Below, piece after piece: positions 1-7,863 of a stretch of DNA of 22,019 nt (the stretch's first letter is position 1; each line of letters starts with the position of its first letter). Below the pieces are notes generated by a model. That model ran no database searches, had not been told where the DNA came from, and saw only the letters and a list, made by a program, of their open reading frames with translations. Source of the DNA: a virus. The position numbers and the translations under genes are program-made. The stretch covers positions 1-22,019 of IMG/VR virus record IMGVR_UViG_3300045999_000982. One strand, given 5' to 3'.

Positions 1-353
1 AGACAATAGTGCATGTAACTCCATAGCATATTGTCATAAATTCCTATGATGTTCCATCCGCTTTTTATATACCAATCAAGCAAAAGAACAATCTGCATCA
101 GACAGGCTGTGCATGACAATGCCAGTAGCCAGCAGGTTTCAAGGCAATCCCATTTTCCCTGCCATTTTTGAAACGTCTTTACGCCGGTGTGCAAAGCATG
201 GAGGGTTATAAGGGGGACAATGATGTTCATCGTCCATATACAAATCAGATAATTATCCGTCATCCATGCCAAGAACGGCACAATCAATGCCGCGCAATCC
301 AGCGTAATCGTGAGCCGTACTCCGGCGGGGATGGTGGAGCGAGCGAGGATCAT
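1..353 (-). CDS. Partial polytopic membrane protein, possible holin (C-terminus off the window)
   Basis: This reading frame opens with an ATG at 353-351 that overlaps the TGA of the esterase gene (ATGA, 353-350). It stays open through 117 codons to the window edge, so its 3' end is missing. The product looks like a membrane protein. Hydrophobic stretches lie at about residues 14-31, 36-54 and 74-92. Lys-rich loops separate them, including a Lys/Trp-rich loop near 59-68, and the protein is rich in Trp and Cys. No good Shine-Dalgarno precedes the ATG, so translation probably depends on coupling to the esterase gene. The position right after the last tail gene is where many phages begin their lysis cassette, so a holin or holin-like protein is a reasonable guess. 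No family-specific motif confirms this. A superinfection-exclusion or other membrane moron is the main alternative. Confidence 0.6.
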   Translation of the reverse strand, partial: MILARSTIPAGVRLTITLDCAALIVPFLAWMTDNYLICIWTMNIIVPLITLHALHTGVKTFQKWQGKWDCLETCWLLALSCTACLMQIVLLLDWYIKSGWNIIGIYDNMLWSYMHYC

Positions 354-2683
354 ACCGTGATACCGGCGGTAAATGCGCGAACAGGCACGCCCGCCGCATC
401 GCCAATGACGCTGGCATTGGTGAATACGTTATTGGTGATAACGGGATTCTGTATGTCGATATAATCAACAGCGTATCCAACCATTGGCACACCACTAATT
501 GTCAGTCGGATTGTGTTTGCTGATTGCACTATTGCGCCTGTAATTGTGACCAAGCTCAGCAGATCGTCAAAGACTCTAAATCCAGTAAGCCCCGTGCTGC
601 CCGTCAGTCCCTGCAACGTGCTGCCGTGATTGAGTGTAAACACAACATCTATATCATTGAGTCCGCTAATACTGGCGCTTGCCACAGTCGCGCCAGTCAT
701 TGGGTTAGTGTAGGTGCCGGGGAGTAAATAATTGAGCAGCGCCTGCGCTTGCCGCTTCCCAAGGCGGATGTAACCGGCGGCAGACGGGTGCAGGGCATCT
801 CCATGCGCCAGATCATACATCTCCAACTCAAGCGCATTGGTGATGTTTGGCAGTGCCTGCGCCTGCCCGTTGCGCACTTGTCGCCACCCGGCATCCACTG
901 CTGATGTCCCAGCGGTGTTGGTGCCGAGCTTGGCAATCACCACCGGAAGCGTTGCCGCCGTCCGCCCAGTGATATAGGTGCGGATTTGTGGGATCAGAGC
1001 CTCAAGAGCCGCCTGATATGTTGCTGCACTTGGCGGCGTGCCGTCATTGGCATCATTGGCCCCTTGCAGCCAGTAGATACCCGCATAATCCTGTTCTGTC
1101 AGGGCAATGGCCGTTCGTAATTTACCATGCGTAATCACACTGGTATAAGGCGCGCCCCAATCGGCGCTGCCAGAAGCAAGTTTTGATCCGCTTTTACCGC
1201 ACACGATCCCCATGCATGGCAGTCCGGTGTATTTCCGGATCCTGTCCACCGTGTGCATGATTGATCCGGCGGTCAGGTTTAACGTATTAACCTGCGTATT
1301 ACTGACATCAGCAACCGCCCATCGTCCGGGATTGGCGAGGCGATCATCCGCAAACGTTCCGCTGGCCGGACTGGTGTGCGCTGTGGCGCATCGCCAGATT
1401 GTGTTATCAACCGTATCAACACGGATACTATTCAGTGAGAATGACGTGGAATTGGCCCACGGGTCATTTGCAAAATACAGGATAGAGGAATTTTGCCGAT
1501 CAGGCGTAAATGTGTTTGCAGGATAATCCGTGCTGGCAGTATCTGTCCATGCGCTGCCATCACCTTGCTGTTGTGCGATGGACTCCCCGGTAACAAGGAT
1601 CACTTCCCCCACGCCCCACGGAAGCTGGGTGCGCTGGATGTTGGTTGTTGTGACTGTATCCCGCACCTCAAGCGTCAATTGTCCGCCTTGTGCGACCGTC
1701 AGTGTAACGTTCCACACCCCGGCGGACGGTGTATTGCATCGTGTCCAAGGGGTATTTGCCGTTCCGTCCGCATTGACAACACGGGCCTCAATCCCGGCAG
1801 GTGCGCCCGTGTATGTTCCATTGAATATGATGCTACGGGCTGTGCCTCCGCTGGCCCGCTGGAACACATACCCGTAAACCGCATCGAGCTTGCCGTTAAG
1901 TGTTCCAATCGTGAATGGCATCCCGGTCCATTTTGGCCCGCCCCGTGATATAGGTGCGCCTTGCCGTGTGGCCACATTACCGCCAGATCCGCTGTCATTG
2001 ATTGTGGCACTGGCCGCATCGAGGCGGATATACATTGAGGGGGACAGCACGGAAGGATCGCCGCTAGCCGCCAGCGCATTCACCTGCGCATCACTGACAG
2101 CGCCGTCCACCTTCGCCACATAGCTGATATGCCCGGTGAAGAATCTGCTGCTTAAAGCATCAAAACGGCTTGCGATAAAAGCAGAACCACTTGGCGTAAT
2201 GGCTCCCGGTGTTGTGATTGCAGCCGCGGTGCCGTTTGTAACGCTGCCATCCTGCGGGCACGAAAACACCTGATAATCTGTGCCCGTCCGCCGCATTCCA
2301 ATCAGAAACCAACCGCCCGCATTACTGGCTGCCAGTGTCGCACCAGTCACAATTGTAGAAGCACTGCCTGCGGTGCGCACACGCCCACTGACAATTCCAT
2401 TATTCAGATACAATTCCACCATCTGAACCGCGCCTGTATTACCGTGGTTCCAGATGTGCTGCGTGCCGGATGTTTTGGTGTATTTGATAAGCGCAAACAC
2501 AGTCCAATCCGCATCCGGGTAATTCAAGCTCGCGGCATCATCAACGGTGTAATGGTCATCTACGCCATCAAACCAAACAGAACCACGAGCTGCAACCGTA
2601 ACAGTGCCATTCGGTAATGGAGCGCCAGCACCCAGCCTGCGGTACGATCCAAGTGTTAGCGTTTGGCGTTGCGCGATCCTCAT
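350..2683 (-). CDS. Tail-associated LamG-like / SGNH-esterase-like protein (putative glycan deacetylase)
   Basis: A 777-aa protein, probably a virion enzyme that removes acetyl groups from surface polysaccharide. Residues about 34-200 resemble a concanavalin/LamG-type domain, with a WFDGVDDHYTV start and an HIWNHGN strand region. Residues about 355-655 look like an SGNH or sialate-O-acetylesterase-type hydrolase. The nucleophile candidate is Ser368 in VTGES, where families usually have GQS. The block III motif WLQGAND supplies Asn543, and DALHPSAAGY supplies Asp629 and His632. Residues 657-777 form a Thr/Val-rich beta tail. The frame extends upstream to 2827, but ATG 2683 overlaps the preceding TGA (ATGA, 2683-2680), and the extra 48 residues overlap a convincing gene, so I use 2683. 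Position at the end of the tail genes fits a tailspike or fibre-bound enzyme. Enzymatic activity is inferred from motifs only. Confidence 0.8.
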   Translation of the reverse strand: MRIAQRQTLTLGSYRRLGAGAPLPNGTVTVAARGSVWFDGVDDHYTVDDAASLNYPDADWTVFALIKYTKTSGTQHIWNHGNTGAVQMVELYLNNGIVSGRVRTAGSASTIVTGATLAASNAGGWFLIGMRRTGTDYQVFSCPQDGSVTNGTAAAITTPGAITPSGSAFIASRFDALSSRFFTGHISYVAKVDGAVSDAQVNALAASGDPSVLSPSMYIRLDAASATINDSGSGGNVATRQGAPISRGGPKWTGMPFTIGTLNGKLDAVYGYVFQRASGGTARSIIFNGTYTGAPAGIEARVVNADGTANTPWTRCNTPSAGVWNVTLTVAQGGQLTLEVRDTVTTTNIQRTQLPWGVGEVILVTGESIAQQQGDGSAWTDTASTDYPANTFTPDRQNSSILYFANDPWANSTSFSLNSIRVDTVDNTIWRCATAHTSPASGTFADDRLANPGRWAVADVSNTQVNTLNLTAGSIMHTVDRIRKYTGLPCMGIVCGKSGSKLASGSADWGAPYTSVITHGKLRTAIALTEQDYAGIYWLQGANDANDGTPPSAATYQAALEALIPQIRTYITGRTAATLPVVIAKLGTNTAGTSAVDAGWRQVRNGQAQALPNITNALELEMYDLAHGDALHPSAAGYIRLGKRQAQALLNYLLPGTYTNPMTGATVASASISGLNDIDVVFTLNHGSTLQGLTGSTGLTGFRVFDDLLSLVTITGAIVQSANTIRLTISGVPMVGYAVDYIDIQNPVITNNVFTNASVIGDAAGVPVRAFTAGITV

Positions 2684-2952
2684 TCGTATGCTGCCACCGC
2701 GCCAGATGTGAGCGTGTAAGCCGTCACAGGCCCGATCAGCAACGTACCAGCGGGCAACGTCAGGCCAGTGATTGAACCAGTGCTGTTCGTGCGTGTAAAC
2801 ACCGAAAACACCGTATCGGTCAGGCACACCACTTGGGCAAAATTCACACCCGTGACAGCCGCCGTGTTGGTCGTATACCGCACTGCATTACGGCCATTGT
2901 AATCCGCGCTTACAAACGGCGCGGCAGGCGTTCCGACAACGATTCCAGTCAT
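2680..2952 (-). CDS. Small beta-rich tail-fibre-region protein
   Basis: A 90-aa protein of unknown function. It is rich in Thr, Val, Gly and Ala and has almost no charged residues in its C-terminal half. The ending, with a SITGLTLPAGTLLIG segment followed by YTLTSGAVAAYE, matches the style of small proteins often found beside phage tail-fibre genes. A compact beta-structured virion or fibre-associated protein is therefore likely. The ATG at 2952 overlaps the stop of the upstream 76-aa gene (ATGA), and a GAGG lies about 11 nt ahead of it. Its own TGA overlaps the start of the esterase gene in the same way, so the genes are translationally coupled. I do not see a signal peptide or catalytic motif. 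Confidence 0.7.
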   Translation of the reverse strand: MTGIVVGTPAAPFVSADYNGRNAVRYTTNTAAVTGVNFAQVVCLTDTVFSVFTRTNSTGSITGLTLPAGTLLIGPVTAYTLTSGAVAAYE

Positions 2953-3179
2953 TGAATGGCCTCAATCAGCTTCTCGATGCTGCGCACCGAATTGATTTTG
3001 TTTTGCAGCGACGCATCCGCATCCCGGATACTTTGCCGCTTTGCTTCCAGTTCGTCAACAGACGCGCCGGGAAGCCTTTTGGCAATGGCCTCATCCAAAG
3101 GTGCAAATGCTTCTGCACGCCGCCGCCGCCGGATGTCGTGCGCAATGTCTTTTGAACGCGCCAGATCAATCTTTATCAT
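2949..3179 (-). CDS. Small charged helical protein of the tail-fibre region
   Basis: A 76-aa, highly charged and probably all-helical protein. An Arg-rich stretch (DIRRRRRAEAFAPLDEAIAK) is followed by a heptad-like helix containing VDELEAKRQSIRDADASL. Similar small proteins, with a conserved pattern of an Asp-Ile-Arg-Arg segment followed by FAPLDE, recur next to tail-fibre genes of proteobacterial phages, but I know of no established function. A fibre-assembly helper or small structural protein is possible. A strong GAGGGGG precedes the ATG at 3179, which overlaps the TGA of the 83-aa gene as ATGA. It forms a three-gene coupled block with its two neighbours. Confidence 0.7.
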   Translation of the reverse strand: MIKIDLARSKDIAHDIRRRRRAEAFAPLDEAIAKRLPGASVDELEAKRQSIRDADASLQNKINSVRSIEKLIEAIQ

Positions 3180-3427
3180 TGTTCCCCCTCAAAACTGGTG
3201 ATTTCTGTACCAACCCCGTCAGTCAAGTCCTTGACATCAACAGTCCAAGCGGCCCGGAATGTGCGATCCGTCGGGATGTCGGATGCATCCACGATTTTGA
3301 ACGGCTTTCCTTCTGGCACATCCTTTTCAGCAATGGCCTGAATGCCGTACTTTTCCACCGCTTCCGGTGATGGGATGATAACAGCAACGCCGCCATCATC
3401 AGTCTGGTAAATGATTCGCTGGTTCAT
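3176..3427 (-). CDS. Small conserved phage protein of the tail-fibre region
   Basis: An 83-aa soluble protein of unknown function. The N-terminus (MNQRIIYQTDDGGVAVIIP) and the central segment KIVDASDIPTDRTFRAAWT are a pattern I recognise from small hypothetical proteins beside tail-fibre genes in many phages. It usually travels with a partner like the 76-aa protein encoded next, with which its stop codon overlaps. It begins 6 nt after the tail-fibre stop codon, with an AGG-type ribosome site upstream. A tail-fibre assembly or accessory role is suggested by position only. Confidence 0.7.
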   Translation of the reverse strand: MNQRIIYQTDDGGVAVIIPSPEAVEKYGIQAIAEKDVPEGKPFKIVDASDIPTDRTFRAAWTVDVKDLTDGVGTEITSFEGEQ

Positions 3428-3433
3428 TGGTTT

Positions 3434-4912
3434 TTACCTGAAAATCGCGACGTTAGCATATGAAGGGTCACTTAATGATCCAGAGTTTCCGTTAAAATTT
3501 ATCAATCGCACAGAAGTAGTGGTTGGCGGGTTGGTTGCACTAACACTTAATGTGGTGTTTGTTGCCGCTCCAGTTGTCCATTGAGATGCTGTCACTGTAG
3601 AATAATTTGCATCCGGCATGGCAGTTGTAAAGTTCACCGTGTAATCCCCAGTGCCATTGTCTGTGATGCTAGTGACATTGCCACTAGCCCGGATTGCAAC
3701 AGTTCCAGTGCCATTGAAGTTAACCCAAGCACGCGCCGCAAACAATGGTGCTGATCCGCTGGGCGTGGCTTGTACCGCATCGCCAATGCGGAAGTTCCCG
3801 GTGATATGGAGTTGTTCGCTTGGCGCAATAGTACCAATTCCCACGCCGCCTGTTGATGAAACACGAACCCTTTCAGATCCACCAGCTACAATTCGTACAT
3901 CATCTCCCTGCAACGATAGAGGCACATTTGATGTGCCTGCATCGTTATACGCAGATAATCCTACAGCAACTCCTGAAAACGACGTAAGAATGCCAATGTT
4001 TCGATCCGTGGCAGCTTTAACTTGCAAAGCATTTAATGGAGTAACAGTACCAATGCCGACATTGCCACCAGATGTCACCCGCAGCCGCTCAACGCCACCC
4101 GTTTCAACCGTCACCGTGTCCACAGCCGGAAACCGGATAGACGTATCGGTATCTCCGGAATGGATGATTTTATCAGTAATAGTCACATCACCGTTTACAT
4201 CCAGTGTTGTGGCCGGGCTGATCGTGCCAATGCCAAACTTGCCATCCCATTGCAGTTGCGCCCGGATAGCGCCACCAACGGAAAACAGGATGCTGTTATT
4301 TCCACCGATGGAATCAGCCATCAGCGCAAGGTTGGTACTACTATAAAGTAAACCCATCGCGCCAGTTACTCCTCGATAAGAGTAACTACCGCCCGTGCGG
4401 GCAATAATAATATTTCGTGTTGTATCTGCAATGTCCTTAAACGAAAATCCATTGCTACCTGATGCGGTTACTGTATCTGCTATCTCAATGGCTTCAGTTG
4501 GCGTTGCAACATTTCGCCCGATGCCAGTTGCGGTAAATCGAACGCTTTCTACGCCTGCCGTTGTCGCGGCGACGACATTTGCAGAAGGGAAATAAAACCC
4601 TGTATCAAGATCACCATCATTGGTGATGGATGGAGAAACCGCCGTTCCATCGTTAAACGCAACGGTGCTGACTGAGTCCTTGACGAAATCTTTCAGCTTT
4701 TCAACCGTCACGGATTTGTCGTCAGTGCCTTGCCGGGAAAGCAACAGGTCTGTGTCGTTTACGGTGACGACAGATGCAAGATCCGACAGTGAAACCTTTG
4801 TCGCCGCCAACTTTGAAATGATCGTTGGCTCACTTGTTGCCAGCGACAACAATGCTGCTTGTTGATCCAGTAATTGGCGAGTTTGGGCTTCTTCAGTTGG
4901 GGTCAAAGCCAT
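3434..4912 (-). CDS. Tail fibre protein with GIGT-type repeats
   Basis: A 492-aa tail fibre, probably trimeric and used for host recognition. Residues 1-80 look like a baseplate-attachment region: a helical start and then DTDLLLSRQGTDDKSVTVEKL, common at fibre N-termini. The shaft carries three degenerate repeats, each ending in GIGT-x-x-P followed by a Leu-x-Val/Ile strand, at about residues 227, 286 and 358. Two are preceded by ERLRVTSGG- or ERVRVSSTGG-like strands, and a related strand occurs near 121-130. The C-terminal region from about 396 (NFNGTGTVAIRAS, then a DNGTGDYTVNFTTAMPDANY segment) resembles a knob found at the ends of many fibres. I see no intramolecular-chaperone peptidase motif. 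The start has GGAG 7 nt upstream and overlaps the previous stop (TAATG). Confidence 0.85.
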   Translation of the reverse strand: MALTPTEEAQTRQLLDQQAALLSLATSEPTIISKLAATKVSLSDLASVVTVNDTDLLLSRQGTDDKSVTVEKLKDFVKDSVSTVAFNDGTAVSPSITNDGDLDTGFYFPSANVVAATTAGVESVRFTATGIGRNVATPTEAIEIADTVTASGSNGFSFKDIADTTRNIIIARTGGSYSYRGVTGAMGLLYSSTNLALMADSIGGNNSILFSVGGAIRAQLQWDGKFGIGTISPATTLDVNGDVTITDKIIHSGDTDTSIRFPAVDTVTVETGGVERLRVTSGGNVGIGTVTPLNALQVKAATDRNIGILTSFSGVAVGLSAYNDAGTSNVPLSLQGDDVRIVAGGSERVRVSSTGGVGIGTIAPSEQLHITGNFRIGDAVQATPSGSAPLFAARAWVNFNGTGTVAIRASGNVTSITDNGTGDYTVNFTTAMPDANYSTVTASQWTTGAATNTTLSVSATNPPTTTSVRLINFNGNSGSLSDPSYANVAIFR

Positions 4913-5358
4913 TATAGATCTCCGGTTTGTCTTGAATAGCCGACGGTCACAACGTCAGAACCGCCGAGAATAGGTTGATTGCCTGAAACCGTGGCAATTC
5001 CAAGGGTGAGGCTGGCGCTTTGCACCACTTTAAGGGTGTGGGTCACATTAAGCGCACCTTTCCACCCAATGGCAATGAGATACTTGTTTGGATCGTCGCG
5101 GTCAAATGCTTCAAGACGAATTATACTGTTAGCTGTTTTGAAAAGCCCGGTTCCGGTTTCATCCGAAACAACATCACGATTGACAGCACGGAACAGCTTC
5201 TGAAACAACCAGTTTAACCATTGGGCTGGCAATGGTTGGCCGCGATTAGCAGCAGTAGCCGGGATGAAGCCGCTTTGCAGCGTGGCTTCTGGCGGGGTGT
5301 TTACATTCTGCTGGCCGTCAGGATAAGAAACCAGCGTCTCGGCGAAAGTGTAGCTCAT
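4912..5358 (-). CDS. Putative tail-fibre adapter / distal baseplate protein
   Basis: A 148-aa protein between the gpI-like gene and the tail fibre. The N-terminal half contains FIPATAANRGQPLPAQWLNW and a following helix ending in a VNRDVVSD segment. This Gln-Pro-Leu-Pro-Ala-Gln-Trp pattern recurs in proteins at the base of phage tail fibres. The C-terminal half is beta-rich. It starts at an ATG overlapping the DUF2612 stop (ATGA) and ends overlapping the fibre start (TAATG). A role linking fibre to baseplate is inferred from position and motif; no specific family is assigned. Confidence 0.7.
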   Translation of the reverse strand: MSYTFAETLVSYPDGQQNVNTPPEATLQSGFIPATAANRGQPLPAQWLNWLFQKLFRAVNRDVVSDETGTGLFKTANSIIRLEAFDRDDPNKYLIAIGWKGALNVTHTLKVVQSASLTLGIATVSGNQPILGGSDVVTVGYSRQTGDL

Positions 5359-6092
5359 TGATAGACGCCCGTCAGATAATCGTGGCCCAGCAACGCCTGA
5401 TGATTCTGGCTATGCACCACCAGAATAGCGCCATTTGATAATTCTAGCAACTGTCCAGTTCCTACTGAAAAATCAGCAGGAGCAATGCCACCAAGGGCAG
5501 ATTCACCGACGCTACCAATGCTGCCAAGATTTACGATAATGTCAGAACCATTGGCGGTCAGGTAATCATTGCCGCCATTCACAAACAATTCAGCGGGCGG
5601 CGCACCGCGCTCGCACCGCAGCGGGCTTGTGGCGAATGACATACACACTGGCACTGTTGAAATAGCGGCAGGCGCAAGCGTTTGGATCTCGGCCTGTGTG
5701 TCTTGCGGAACAAAAAATCCGTCCGTCCACACAATCGCCGTTGCGGGGTATGCCTCCAGATATTGTGAATCAGTCGGATCGGTCAGCGCCCGCAATCCCT
5801 GAATCAGATCGGCAGGCGTGCCCTTGGACGTGTTGGCAAAAACCCGGAACTTGATCGCCTTGCGGTAATCATCATCATTGCGCCCTTCGCGCTGTTCGCC
5901 GACGATATAGCCGCATCCGTCAAGCTGAAGGCCTTCCGCCGTGTCAATCCAGCGGTCAGCAATCAATGCGTCAATATCGCCTTCCAAAGCCTCCAAAGGC
6001 GCAACAATGCCCTCAAGCATCGCCCGTAGCTTGGTGGATGCTTCAAACTGCCCTGTGAGCCGGGAAAGCGCGATAGCGGTATAATCCAGCAT
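5355..6092 (-). CDS. DUF2612-type baseplate wedge protein (gpI-like)
   Basis: A 245-aa baseplate protein equivalent in position to P2 gpI, which connects the wedge protein J to the tail fibres. Residues 1-140 match the DUF2612 pattern as I know it: a helical start with LEGDIDALIADRWIDTAEG, then LDGCGYIVGEQREGRNDDDY and a FRVFANTSKGTPADL segment. These recall the GxxLGxxRxGxxDxxYR signature of gpI-like proteins. The C-terminal part contains GGNDYLTANGSDIIVNLG and ends in HQALLGHDYLTGVYQ. The start overlaps the J-like gene by one base (TAATG) and the stop overlaps the next gene (ATGA). Assignment is confident by order and motif. Confidence 0.85.
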   Translation of the reverse strand: MLDYTAIALSRLTGQFEASTKLRAMLEGIVAPLEALEGDIDALIADRWIDTAEGLQLDGCGYIVGEQREGRNDDDYRKAIKFRVFANTSKGTPADLIQGLRALTDPTDSQYLEAYPATAIVWTDGFFVPQDTQAEIQTLAPAAISTVPVCMSFATSPLRCERGAPPAELFVNGGNDYLTANGSDIIVNLGSIGSVGESALGGIAPADFSVGTGQLLELSNGAILVVHSQNHQALLGHDYLTGVYQ

Positions 6093-7519
6093 TAGACCCC
6101 CACCACCGTGATTCTGGCGTCATCAAAAATTGCCACCTCAGCCCGCGCAACGCTGATGTTATTGGTGGAATAAGACGGCGTTCCCAATGGGGTAGCAGTC
6201 ACCGCCACTTCTACAGTGATCGAGCCGATGCCGCTTGTTGCCCCATAAATCGGGCCAAAGAATCGCTGCGTGTAGATGTCCTGCCCAATTTCAATACTGT
6301 TGCCATACGCCAGTGCTGCATCTTTGATTGCTTGATCCACATCGGCTGGTAGTGGTTCTTCCGGGGTAATCAGATTCACACTCACGCGCACCCACGCATA
6401 GACTTCAGTTGGACGGCTGAATTTTGTCATTTGCCCGTCGCCATTGTCATCAATCACCGTAACTGTGGTGTTGCCATGTGTTTCAATCCCAGCTGGCTTC
6501 ACTTCAAAAACCTTGTTGCCAACCGACTGATTGATGCCGCCCTGCACGACAACCTCGACGGAATGGGGCGGCAATCCGAAAACATCCGTTGCATTGGTAC
6601 GGTTTTCATAAACAGCCACATACTCGACAGAATCAACCTCAGCGAGAATTCGCGCCCGCATAGATTGAACAGTCGCTGCCCCAGTTACGCGAACACTGGT
6701 CAAATGGCGCAACCGCAATTCTTCATCTGTTTCGATAAAGCGCCCGGTGTCGCCATCCACAAGGTTGCTGATTGAATCCCATCCGACAATGCCGCTATCA
6801 ATTTGGGTCAGTGTCCCCGCTGGCAACACATAAGCGCCGAGATCAAGGCAGGTAAAAAGCGCCGGGGAACCTAAAAGCGAAATCGTCAGCTTGCTATCCA
6901 CCGTCAACGGAAAAGCCGATACAAGATCTGCCTTGCGCAATCGCACTTTATCATTGCTGGCCGTAGCCTCAAAATCATCAGGATCAAACGCCGCCGCAAG
7001 GCCCGTGGCAATCTCTGCCGCCGTTGCCGTGCCGTCTGCCGTGTAAACCACCGATACGCCGCCAGCGATAATCTGATAATTCCCGCTATTGACCACCGTG
7101 GAAACCGTAATCTGCACATCCCCGGCATTGGCGCGGGAAATGACAGCATCTGCACTTGTGGCATATTGGCGGTTATCCGTGGCTCGCGCCAGAACTCCAG
7201 CAGGCACAAGCGTGCCTTCTGTGCCGTAGAGCATCGCCGTCACGGTCGTGGGAGCCGCCGCAAGGCGCGTCAGACCGATAAACGAAACAGCGCCATCAAG
7301 GGACGTGCCTTCGGCGCTGTATGGGTACATGGAATCATAGCAGTTCTGCAGTGCCTCATAAGCATCATCCAGCGCGGCAGAAAAGATCCCGATAATCTGC
7401 CCGGTGACAGAATCAGGCGCTGTGTTGACCGCGCCCAAAGCGTCCTTGAACCGCTGATCGTAATCCGCCTTGATTTCATTTAGGCGTGGCCGGGTGAATC
7501 CTGTAGCAGTGAGCGTCAT
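6092..7519 (-). CDS. Baseplate wedge protein, J-like
   Basis: A 475-aa homologue of the baseplate J family, the wedge protein that rings the hub and carries the gpI-like and fibre proteins. The N-terminus (FTRPRLNEIKADYDQRFKDA) and residues 36-90, with DSVTGQIIGIFSAALDDAYE and GTSLDGAVSFIGL, are classic for the family, as is RFIETDEELRLR near 260-271. Residues about 144-214 form an inserted module, with YTADGTATAAEIATGLAAA, that also occurs in this phage's sheath protein. ATG 7519 overlaps the gp25-like stop (ATGA). Length is in the normal range for contractile-tail J proteins. Confidence 0.92.
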   Translation of the reverse strand: MTLTATGFTRPRLNEIKADYDQRFKDALGAVNTAPDSVTGQIIGIFSAALDDAYEALQNCYDSMYPYSAEGTSLDGAVSFIGLTRLAAAPTTVTAMLYGTEGTLVPAGVLARATDNRQYATSADAVISRANAGDVQITVSTVVNSGNYQIIAGGVSVVYTADGTATAAEIATGLAAAFDPDDFEATASNDKVRLRKADLVSAFPLTVDSKLTISLLGSPALFTCLDLGAYVLPAGTLTQIDSGIVGWDSISNLVDGDTGRFIETDEELRLRHLTSVRVTGAATVQSMRARILAEVDSVEYVAVYENRTNATDVFGLPPHSVEVVVQGGINQSVGNKVFEVKPAGIETHGNTTVTVIDDNGDGQMTKFSRPTEVYAWVRVSVNLITPEEPLPADVDQAIKDAALAYGNSIEIGQDIYTQRFFGPIYGATSGIGSITVEVAVTATPLGTPSYSTNNISVARAEVAIFDDARITVVGV

Positions 7520-7863
7520 ACTGAAACCTCGACCAGTCCAAATGGCGTATCTGCCGTGAATGTAACAGACAATGTGCGCTGTTGCGCTGAATAATTATAG
7601 ATCAATTCCTGAATGGATCGAACACCCGACACTTCAAGAATGGATTGCCGCAATGCTGCAAGCGCCCCTGAAAGCGTCAGTTGCTTTCCAAGGATTGATT
7701 GCAAATACGGTGTACCGAATTCTGTATCGAGAAACCATTCGCCGCGCCACAGTTTTAACTTGATTAGCAACTGCTGCCGCACGGCCTCGGCTCCGTCTAG
7801 CAACACCAGATCAAAGGCACTGATTCGCAGATCATGGGAATCATCAAGCGCAAGGTCAGACAT
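7516..7863 (-). CDS. Baseplate wedge protein, gp25-like (gpW/gp25 family)
   Basis: A 115-aa protein of the T4 gp25 / P2 gpW type, which joins the baseplate wedge to the first sheath layer. Supporting features are the N-terminal strand DLRISAFDLVLLDGAEAVRQ, then a helix with LKLWRGEWFLDTEFGTPY and a C-terminal beta region with TLSVTFTADTPFG. Size and position just before J are as expected. An AGGAG lies 6 nt before the ATG. The start overlaps the spike gene by 8 nt and the stop overlaps the J start (ATGA). I do not see an intact EPR motif of the kind found in T4 gp25. Confidence 0.88.
   Translation of the reverse strand: MSDLALDDSHDLRISAFDLVLLDGAEAVRQQLLIKLKLWRGEWFLDTEFGTPYLQSILGKQLTLSGALAALRQSILEVSGVRSIQELIYNYSAQQRTLSVTFTADTPFGLVEVSV

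Noticed and set aside
253-495. An 80-aa frame on the minus strand overlapping the esterase C-terminus
   Set aside because: It overlaps the end of the esterase and the start of the membrane protein in a different frame, and has no motif or ribosome site. The ATGA-coupled frame from 353 is more convincing.
2684-2827. N-terminal extension of the esterase gene by 48 residues
   Set aside because: It overlaps the whole end of the 90-aa gene in another frame, and its sequence is Trp/His/Arg-rich and unlike a virion protein. The ATGA-coupled start at 2683 is preferred.
3651-4346. A 231-aa open frame on the plus strand
   Set aside because: It is antisense to the repeat-bearing tail fibre gene. Its regular Pro/Thr pattern is the mirror of the fibre repeats.
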